Source: Candidatus Binataceae bacterium
Lineage (GTDB): Bacteria > Desulfobacterota > Binatia > Binatales > Binataceae
DNA: 64,000 nt
NCBI GenBank assembly: GCA_035650475.1
Contig: DASRHP010000012.1
Location: 608,059 to 672,058 of the forward strand
Direction: 5' to 3'
Under the pieces are notes generated by a model, which was not told the DNA's origin, searched no databases, and saw only the letters and a list, made by a program, of their open reading frames with translations. Made by a program: the position numbers and the translations under genes. Positions 58,724 through 64,000 of the stretch are shown here, one piece after another (positions within the stretch are counted from its first letter, which is position 1; every line of letters begins with the position of its first letter).

Positions 58724-60091
58724 GTGAAAATCGCGCTGGACGCGATGGGGGGCGACCTCGCCCCCAAGGCGACCGTCGAAGGGGCGGTCCTTGCTGCGCG
58801 CGACTTCGGTGTCGAGGTCGTCCTGGTCGGCAACCGCGAGCTGCTGGCGCGCGAGCTCGCCGAGCATGCCACTGCTGGCCTCGCGATCAGTATCGAGCAT
58901 GCACCAGAGCACGTCGGGATGGACGAGAGCCCGATGGAGTCGGCGCTTGGCAAGCCGCAATCGTCGATCCATATCGGATTGGAGCTGGTCAAGCGCGGCA
59001 ACGCGCGCGCCTTCGTCAGCGCGGGCAATTCGGGCGCCGTGATGGCGGCCGCGATCATGGTGCTCGGCACGCTGCCCGGCGTCGATCGTCCGGCGATCGC
59101 TTCGCTGGTACCCGCAAGCGACGGCCTTGCCCTGCTTATCGATGCCGGCGCCAACACCGAGGTCAAGTCGCTCAACCTGGTGCAGTTCGCCGTGATGGGC
59201 AGCATCTACGCCCATCGCGTGCGCTCGATCGGCAACCCCCGCGTCGGCGTCCTAGCCAACGGCGAAGAGGACTCCAAGGGCACCGACCTGACGCGCGCGG
59301 CGGCAGCGACGCTGCGTGCGATGGGGGACTCGGTGAACTACATCGGCTACGTCGAAGGGCGCGACATCAACCGCGCCAAGGCCGACGTCGTCGTCACCGA
59401 CGGCTTCACCGGCAACGTTGCGCTCAAGACGATGGAAGGGTTTGCGGCCTTTCTGCTCGGCAACCTGCGCGACGTGTTCAGCGTGGGGCTCGGCCGAATC
59501 GCCTATCTGCTCATTCGCAAGCGCCTGGGCGCGATCCGCGAGCGGCTCGACCCGGCCGAGTACGGCGGCGCGCCGCTGCTCGGGCTGAACGGGGTGGCGA
59601 TTATCGCCCACGGCTCGTCGAGTCCGCGCGCGATCCGCAACGCCATCCGCGCCGCCGCCAACGAGGCACTGGTCGAGCGCGTCAACGCCGAGATAGTCGA
59701 GACTCTGGCGCGCGTTTCGGGGGGCGCGCCCGCCAAGCCCGCGGGTAAGGGCTTCCGCGCGATCATGGCGCGGATGCGCGAGCGCCTGCATCGCCATCCG
59801 CGCGAGCTGCGCGAAGGACAAGGCCAGTCAGTGCCATCCGCCGCCGGCACAGGCGGCGCTCACCTGCCGCCGCAGACGCCGGCCTCATCTCCGCCGCCTG
59901 CGGTGCCCGACTTTACGGCCGCGCACTCCGAGCCCGCGGCTGCGTCCCGGCCGTCAGAGGCGATGCTTTCGAATGCGGTGCCATCGCTCAACGGGGTGCG
60001 GCCGGCGGATGAAGCCGGCCGCGGACACCGCGACGAGATCGGCCACGCCGAGCCGGGCGCTGATCAGGCGCGCAAGCCCGATCCGTCCTGA
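58724..60091 (+). CDS. plsX: Phosphate acyltransferase PlsX with C-terminal extension
   Basis: Makes acyl-phosphate from acyl-ACP for phospholipid synthesis. The first 340 residues match PlsX: KIALDAMGGDLAPKATVEGA, VSAGNSGAVMAA, LLIDAGANTEVK, VTDGFTGNVALKTMEG and PLLGLNGVAIIAHGSS. After residue 341 the protein continues for 114 residues of Pro/Ala/Gly/Ser-rich sequence (59747-60088) with no recognised domain, where most PlsX proteins end. GTG at 58724 begins right at the first strand. fabD follows 34 bp later. Confidence 0.95.
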   Translation: MKIALDAMGGDLAPKATVEGAVLAARDFGVEVVLVGNRELLARELAEHATAGLAISIEHAPEHVGMDESPMESALGKPQSSIHIGLELVKRGNARAFVSAGNSGAVMAAAIMVLGTLPGVDRPAIASLVPASDGLALLIDAGANTEVKSLNLVQFAVMGSIYAHRVRSIGNPRVGVLANGEEDSKGTDLTRAAAATLRAMGDSVNYIGYVEGRDINRAKADVVVTDGFTGNVALKTMEGFAAFLLGNLRDVFSVGLGRIAYLLIRKRLGAIRERLDPAEYGGAPLLGLNGVAIIAHGSSSPRAIRNAIRAAANEALVERVNAEIVETLARVSGGAPAKPAGKGFRAIMARMRERLHRHPRELREGQGQSVPSAAGTGGAHLPPQTPASSPPPAVPDFTAAHSEPAAASRPSEAMLSNAVPSLNGVRPADEAGRGHRDEIGHAEPGADQARKPDPS

Positions 60092-60125
60092 CTATCCAAC
60101 CCGCAACCATCGGGGATAGACGCTT

Positions 60126-61073
60126 ATGAAGGTCGCATTTCTCTTTCCCGGACAGGGCGCGCAGCGTGTCGGGATGGGTGCCGAGCTGACGCGGGAGTTT
60201 GCCGCGGCGCGTCTCGCCTTCGACGAGGCTGACGAGGCGCTCGACATGCGCCTGTCACGCCTGTGCTTCGAAGGGCCGGAAGAGGAGCTGCGGCTCACCA
60301 CCAACACCCAACCGGCAATCTTGGCAACCTCGATTGCCGCGTTGCGCGCTTTCGAGGCCGAGTACGGGGTGACGCCCGAAGTTGCCGCAGGCCACAGCCT
60401 GGGCGAATACACGGCGCTGGTCGCGGCGGGCGCACTGGATTTCCCAGCGGCGTTGCGCGCGGTGCGCGAGCGCGGGCGCCTGATGCAGGAGGCATGCCCG
60501 CCCGGAGAGGGCTCGATGGCGGCGCTGATCGGGCTCGATCTTGCGGCGGTCAAGGCGATTTGCGAGGAGGTCACGGGCGGCGGCGAGCTCGCGGTGCCCG
60601 CCAACCTCAACGCGCCGGGCCAGATCGTAATCGCCGGCCATGTCGGCGCGGTGCGGCGCGCGATCGAAATCGCCCGGGCGCGCGGAGCCGCGATGTCGGT
60701 CGAGCTCAAGGTGAGCGCGCCGTTCCATTGTCCGCTGATGGAGCCGGCGCGCGTCGGGATGGAACCCGTAATTGCAGCGCTCGACGTACGGCCGCCGCGT
60801 TTTCCCGTGATCGCCAACGTCACCGCGGAGATCAATAGCGACCCGGCCCAAATCAAGCCGCTGTTGCTCGCCCAGATAACCGCGCCCGTGCGCTGGGAGG
60901 AATCGATGGGGCGGCTGGCCGCGACGGGCGCAATTAGCGCGGTGGAGTTCGGCGCCGGGCGGGTGCTGGCAGGCCTGATGCGCCGGATCAACAAGGGCTT
61001 CAAGGTCTGGCCGGTCGAAGACCCCACCTCGCTGCGTGCCGCCGGTCAGGCTGTCGCTGAACCCGTGGCCTGA
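60126..61073 (+). CDS. fabD: Malonyl-CoA:ACP transacylase
   Basis: Loads malonyl units onto ACP. The 315-aa protein has FLFPGQGAQRVGMG at the start, the active-site serine S91 in GHSLGEYTAL, and the catalytic His in SAPFHCPLM. The Arg that binds malonate is within VRERGRLMQ. ATG at 60126 is clear. In the usual order fabH would precede and fabG follow; neither is present here. Confidence 0.97.
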   Translation: MKVAFLFPGQGAQRVGMGAELTREFAAARLAFDEADEALDMRLSRLCFEGPEEELRLTTNTQPAILATSIAALRAFEAEYGVTPEVAAGHSLGEYTALVAAGALDFPAALRAVRERGRLMQEACPPGEGSMAALIGLDLAAVKAICEEVTGGGELAVPANLNAPGQIVIAGHVGAVRRAIEIARARGAAMSVELKVSAPFHCPLMEPARVGMEPVIAALDVRPPRFPVIANVTAEINSDPAQIKPLLLAQITAPVRWEESMGRLAATGAISAVEFGAGRVLAGLMRRINKGFKVWPVEDPTSLRAAGQAVAEPVA

Positions 61074-61371
61074 GGGGCCAAAGTGGCAGATGTGGAGAGC
61101 CAACGGTGCCGGGCGGCGGGAGCGTTGCGCGACGCCCCCCTATCAGGCAAAGTGCCCCAAACCGGCGTACGCCGGCCACCCGGCCCGACGGCATCCCAAC
61201 TTGCCTAGTCGGGGTTAACTCCTTAAGCTGCGCTGTAATATCGGCAGCCGGGAGAAACCTCGAGGGGTGATCGGCAGCCCGGGGGCGGCAGGGTTGGATG
61301 CGCCGCGCTGAACAACACAGAGTTTCCGGCGCGCGCCGCGGCGCAGGCCGGCAGGAGGAAAGCAAATAGCG
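61074..61371. other. Intergenic region between fabD and acpP
   Basis: About 300 bp with no supported gene, where fabG commonly sits. It contains TTAACT (61215-61220) and TAATAT (61236-61241) with a short 15-bp spacer, a weak promoter candidate for acpP. A good ribosome site AGGAGGAAA lies about 6-8 bp before the acpP ATG. No strong terminator hairpin with U-tract is visible. Confidence 0.4.
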
Positions 61372-61611
61372 ATGGCTGGAGAAGTCGAAACCAAGGTTCG
61401 CGAGATAATCAGCGAGCAGCTCGGTGTGTCCGCTGACGAAGTGACTCCGGATGCGTCGTTTATCGAGGACCTCGGGGCGGACTCGCTGGATATCGTCGAG
61501 CTGGTGATGGCGTTGGAGGAGGAGTACGGGATGGAGATCTCGGACGAGGACGCCGAGAAAATCCGCACCGTCAAGGACGTTGTCAACTACATCGAGGCTC
61601 ACAAAGCCTGA
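61372..61611 (+). CDS. acpP: Acyl carrier protein
   Basis: A 79-aa acidic protein. The phosphopantetheine serine is S38 in [20 protein letters not shown]; the four-helix pattern and acidic character are standard. The ATG follows AGGAGGAAA. It is separated from fabD by a 298-bp gap, and no fabF gene follows it; instead nrdR comes 264 bp later, so acpP may be transcribed alone for high expression. Confidence 0.98.
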   Translation: MAGEVETKVREIISEQLGVSADEVTPDASFIEDLGADSLDIVELVMALEEEYGMEISDEDAEKIRTVKDVVNYIEAHKA

Positions 61612-61875
61612 GCCGCAGTACCTGCAAAGCCTGCCTTCGCCGTGCCGCTGCCCGTGCGCACGGACCGCAACGCCGTTGCGGCGCGCGACCGACGCCGGCG
61701 GCGGCAGGCAAGCCTCACGCAGAAATTTCCTCACACACGCCGTCCGCTGCCGGATAGGCCCGGCGGAGGGCTTGCCGCTGCGGCGCGTTTTGGCCCGGCC
61801 GCCGGGATTGCGATGTGTTCGGCAGTCGGTTGCTCATGACCACTGCCGATCGCGTGGCGGCACCAAGATCGAGCC

Positions 61876-62394
61876 ATGAGGTGCCCGTTTTGCCGCCATC
61901 GCGGCAACCGTGTGGTGGACTCGCGGCTCTCGGGCGACGGCGTCGCGATTCGGCGCCGGCGCATCTGCTCATCGTGCAAGCGCCGCTTCACGACTTACGA
62001 GCGGATCGAGGAATCGGCACCGATGGTCGTCAAGAAGGACAGCCGTCGCGAGCCTTTCGATCGCGCCAAGATCGTTGCCGGACTCAAGAAGGCGTGCGAA
62101 AAGCGCCCGGTGTCGATGGAAACCATCGAGCAGATTGCCGACCGCATCGAGGCTGCGGTTGCAGAGCAGGGCGGGCGCGAGGTCCCCAGCTCGTTCATCG
62201 GCAGCGCGGTGATGAACGAACTGCATAACGTTGACCAGGTCGCCTACGTCCGCTTCGCTTCGGTCTATCGTTCGTTCAAGGACATCGACGAATTCATGCA
62301 TGAACTCGAGGAGCTGATCCGACTGCGCAAGCAAACCGCCGGGGCCGCGCCCGCCTCGCCGGCGGCGCATGACAAGAAAGAACCGATTTCCTAG
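61876..62394 (+). CDS. nrdR: Transcriptional repressor NrdR
   Basis: Regulates ribonucleotide reductase genes in response to ATP/dATP. The N-terminal zinc ribbon has C3-x2-C6 and C31-x2-C34 (MRCPFC and ICSSC), then the ATP-cone domain beginning [20 protein letters not shown] and ending near [15 protein letters not shown]. Length 172 aa includes a short Ala/Pro tail. It precedes ribD by 6 bp, a common bacterial gene pair. No NrdR boxes were seen in the window, so its targets lie elsewhere. Confidence 0.97.
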   Translation: MRCPFCRHRGNRVVDSRLSGDGVAIRRRRICSSCKRRFTTYERIEESAPMVVKKDSRREPFDRAKIVAGLKKACEKRPVSMETIEQIADRIEAAVAEQGGREVPSSFIGSAVMNELHNVDQVAYVRFASVYRSFKDIDEFMHELEELIRLRKQTAGAAPASPAAHDKKEPIS

Positions 62395-62400
62395 ACCGAC

Positions 62401-63549
62401 GTGCGCCGCGCCCGGCCCATCGAAATCGACGAGCGCTACATGCGCCGCGCGCTCGCATTGGCGCGCCGGATGGTGGGGCTGACTTCGCCCAACCCGGCGG
62501 TGGGATGCGTGATCGTGCGCGGCGGACGGCTCGTGGGGCAGGGAGCGACCGCGGCGGGCGGCCGCCCCCATGCCGAGACGGTGGCGTTGCGGCGCGCGGG
62601 CGCGCGCGCCCGTGGAGCTACGGCCTATGTGTCATTCGAGCCCTGCGCGCATCGCGGGCGCACGCCACCGTGCGCGGCGGCGCTAGTGGCCGCCGGAGTG
62701 TCGCGGGTCGTCGTCGGATGTACGGATCCCTACCCGCCGGTCCGCGGACGCGGAATCGCAATCCTGCGCGCGGCGGGAATCGAGGTCACCACAAATGTCC
62801 TTGCCGAGGAATGCCGGCGGCTCAACGAGGGCTTCATCACGCGGGTGACCCGCGGGCGGCCTTTCGTTACGCTCAAGCTGGCGCTTTCGCTCGACGGGCG
62901 GATCACGGCCGCCTCGGGCGACTCGCGCTGGATCAGCTCGGCCGCCTCGCGCGCGCTGGTCCATCGGTGGCGCCGCGAGGCGGATGCAGTGATGGTCGGC
63001 GCGGGAACCGTGCTCGCCGACGACCCGCGGCTGACATGCCGGATTGCGGGGGGCCGTGACCCGGCGCGGGTCATCGTTGATGCGCGGCTGCGATGTCCCC
63101 CGGGCGCGCGGGTTTTCCGCCAGCGCTCGGAGGCCCCTACGCTGCTGGTTACGACGCGCGCCAATGCAGCCCGCGCGCGGCGGCGTTACGCGGGGGCGCG
63201 GGTCGAGGTTCTGGGCGTGCGTGCGCGCGGCGGCGAGATCGATTTGTGCGCCCTGATGCGCGAGCTGGCGGGCCGCGGATGGTCGAAGCTGCTGATCGAG
63301 GGCGGCGCGCATCTGGCCGGCGCCGCGCTGCGCGCGGGCATCGTCGATCGGATCGCTTTCTTCGTCGCGCCGCTGCTGGTCGGCGCGGGGCTCCCCGCGA
63401 TCGAGGGAATCTGCGCGCGGCGGATGCGCGAGGCGATTCGGCTGCGCGCGCTCGCCGCGCGGCGGGTCGGCGACGACTGGCTATTCGAGGGCGCGCCGAG
63501 GCCGGCGCGCGCGTGTGGCGGGCGGCTGGTCAGTACGCGCAGGCGGTGA
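62401..63549 (+). CDS. ribD: Bifunctional riboflavin deaminase/reductase RibD
   Basis: Carries out the second and third steps of riboflavin synthesis from GTP. The N-terminal deaminase has the zinc motif PHAETVAL and EPCAHRGRTPPCAAALV. The C-terminal reductase starts near VTLKLALSLDGRITAASGDSRWISS and includes VMVGAGTVLADDPRLT and LLIEGGAHLAGAALRAG. Length of 382 aa is usual. GTG at 62401 is directly after nrdR. ribB follows by 24 bp without ribE between. Confidence 0.96.
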   Translation: MRRARPIEIDERYMRRALALARRMVGLTSPNPAVGCVIVRGGRLVGQGATAAGGRPHAETVALRRAGARARGATAYVSFEPCAHRGRTPPCAAALVAAGVSRVVVGCTDPYPPVRGRGIAILRAAGIEVTTNVLAEECRRLNEGFITRVTRGRPFVTLKLALSLDGRITAASGDSRWISSAASRALVHRWRREADAVMVGAGTVLADDPRLTCRIAGGRDPARVIVDARLRCPPGARVFRQRSEAPTLLVTTRANAARARRRYAGARVEVLGVRARGGEIDLCALMRELAGRGWSKLLIEGGAHLAGAALRAGIVDRIAFFVAPLLVGAGLPAIEGICARRMREAIRLRALAARRVGDDWLFEGAPRPARACGGRLVSTRRR

Positions 63550-63573
63550 TAAACTCCCGCTTCGGTTAAATCG

Positions 63574-64000
63574 ATGACCGTGTCGTCCAAACCGCTGGAG
63601 GAAATCTTCAGCCGCATCCGCGCCGCCCAGATGATGGTGATGGTGCTCGAGGACGGCGAAGAGGCAGGCGGCGACCTTGTGATGGCGGGCGAAAAGGTCA
63701 CGCCCGATCACATCAACTTCATGGCGCGCAACGCGCGCGGCGTGGTCTCGGTCGCGCTGACCGAGCGCCGGATGCGCGAGCTGGGTATCCCGCTGGTCAC
63801 CCCGCTGCAAGGCGAGGCCGTCGCCGAGCAGGCCGGCGTGCTGGTCGAGGCGCGCGAGGGTGTCACGACTGGAATTTCCGCCCACGATCGCGCGCGCACC
63901 ATCGCAGTGCTGGCCTCGGACAAGAGCGGGCCGCAGGATATCGTGATGCCCGGGCACGTGCTGCCGTTGATGGCGCTGAGCGGCGGCGTGATGATGCGGC
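63574..64000 (+). CDS. ribB: RibB (DHBP synthase)-like domain, gene runs past the right edge
   Basis: The first 142 residues of a RibB or RibBA protein. Family stretches are clear: KVTPDHINFMARNARGVV, EAREGVTTGISAHDRARTI and VMPGHVLPLMALSGGV. However, the acidic loop that reads RENEGD in E. coli RibB reads E29-E-A-G-G-D34, so the Arg and one Glu are missing, the conserved Cys of GIVC is Ser-59, and the Phe-Thr-containing strand before EAREGVTT is different. It may be a degenerate RibBX-like partner or a divergent active enzyme. The C-terminal half, including any GTP cyclohydrolase II domain, is outside the window. Confidence 0.8.
   Translation, partial: MTVSSKPLEEIFSRIRAAQMMVMVLEDGEEAGGDLVMAGEKVTPDHINFMARNARGVVSVALTERRMRELGIPLVTPLQGEAVAEQAGVLVEAREGVTTGISAHDRARTIAVLASDKSGPQDIVMPGHVLPLMALSGGVMMR

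Noticed and set aside
61636..61875. Small ORFs and hairpin between acpP and nrdR
   Set aside because: Translations are low-complexity, and the 6-bp stem near 61665-61681 has no U-tract, so neither a gene nor a terminator is supported.

Overview
The window is about 64 kb of very GC-rich, densely coded bacterial chromosome with frequent GTG/TTG starts and many 1-30 bp gaps or 4-bp stop/start overlaps. No rRNA, tRNA, CRISPR array, prophage or intact transposon was seen. The combination of a full hopanoid locus, several luciferase-like (LLM) flavin/F420 oxidoreductases, a haloalkane dehalogenase, a CruF-type carotenoid protein, a type II secretion operon and a standard Gram-negative housekeeping set suggests a soil or aquatic Gram-negative lineage. 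The Binatota (Desulfobacterota_B) would fit, but this is inference from gene content, not a phylogenetic result.

Region 1 (1-15662) is an isoprenoid/hopanoid island. After the tail of an LLM oxidoreductase, a Gfo/Idh/MocA oxidoreductase and a TetR regulator come hpnH, a short-chain polyprenyl synthase, a zinc alcohol dehydrogenase, shc, dxr, hpnC, hpnD, hpnE, hpnA and a CruF-like membrane protein on the + strand, then hpnG on the - strand and hpnK on the + strand. The cluster covers one MEP step (Dxr), FPP synthesis, squalene synthesis (HpnD, HpnC, HpnE), cyclisation (Shc) and side-chain building (HpnH, HpnG, HpnA, HpnK).

Region 2 (15774-30945) is mixed metabolism: an M1 aminopeptidase, an aldo/keto reductase, an unrecognised lipoprotein, two enoyl-CoA hydratase-family proteins, a haloalkane dehalogenase with all five key residues, an alkyl-DHAP-synthase-like flavoprotein, two LLM oxidoreductases, and a small - strand operon of a secreted protein, a universal stress protein and a NirK-like two-domain copper protein that lacks one type 2 copper ligand.

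Region 3 (30982-40360) is a ten-gene type II secretion operon on the - strand, transcribed gspE-F-G-H-I-J-K-L-M-N, without gspC, gspD or gspO. GspI carries an unusual Gly/Pro/Gln-rich tail.

Region 4 (40502-57870) holds small lipoproteins, a third enoyl-CoA hydratase, a thioesterase, a cupin, an NtaA-type LLM monooxygenase, hisI and hisG, a lipoprotein alpha/beta hydrolase whose nucleophile elbow lacks Ser, a Bcp peroxiredoxin, thrB, metF-folE-rpiA, a glycerate 2-kinase, an NAD-type isocitrate dehydrogenase, a sulfite-oxidase-like Moco protein, glpD and nth.

Region 5 (57949-64000) is the conserved yceD-rpmF-plsX-fabD-acpP block followed by nrdR-ribD-ribB. Genes usually found in such blocks (fabH, fabG, fabF, ribE) are absent, and the RibB domain at the window edge has changes in its acidic catalytic loop.

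The observations most worth following are the hopanoid cluster with embedded dxr, dehydrogenase and CruF-like genes; the NirK-like protein with Gln at a type 2 copper position; the Ser-less hydrolase; the degenerate RibB domain; and the GspI tail.
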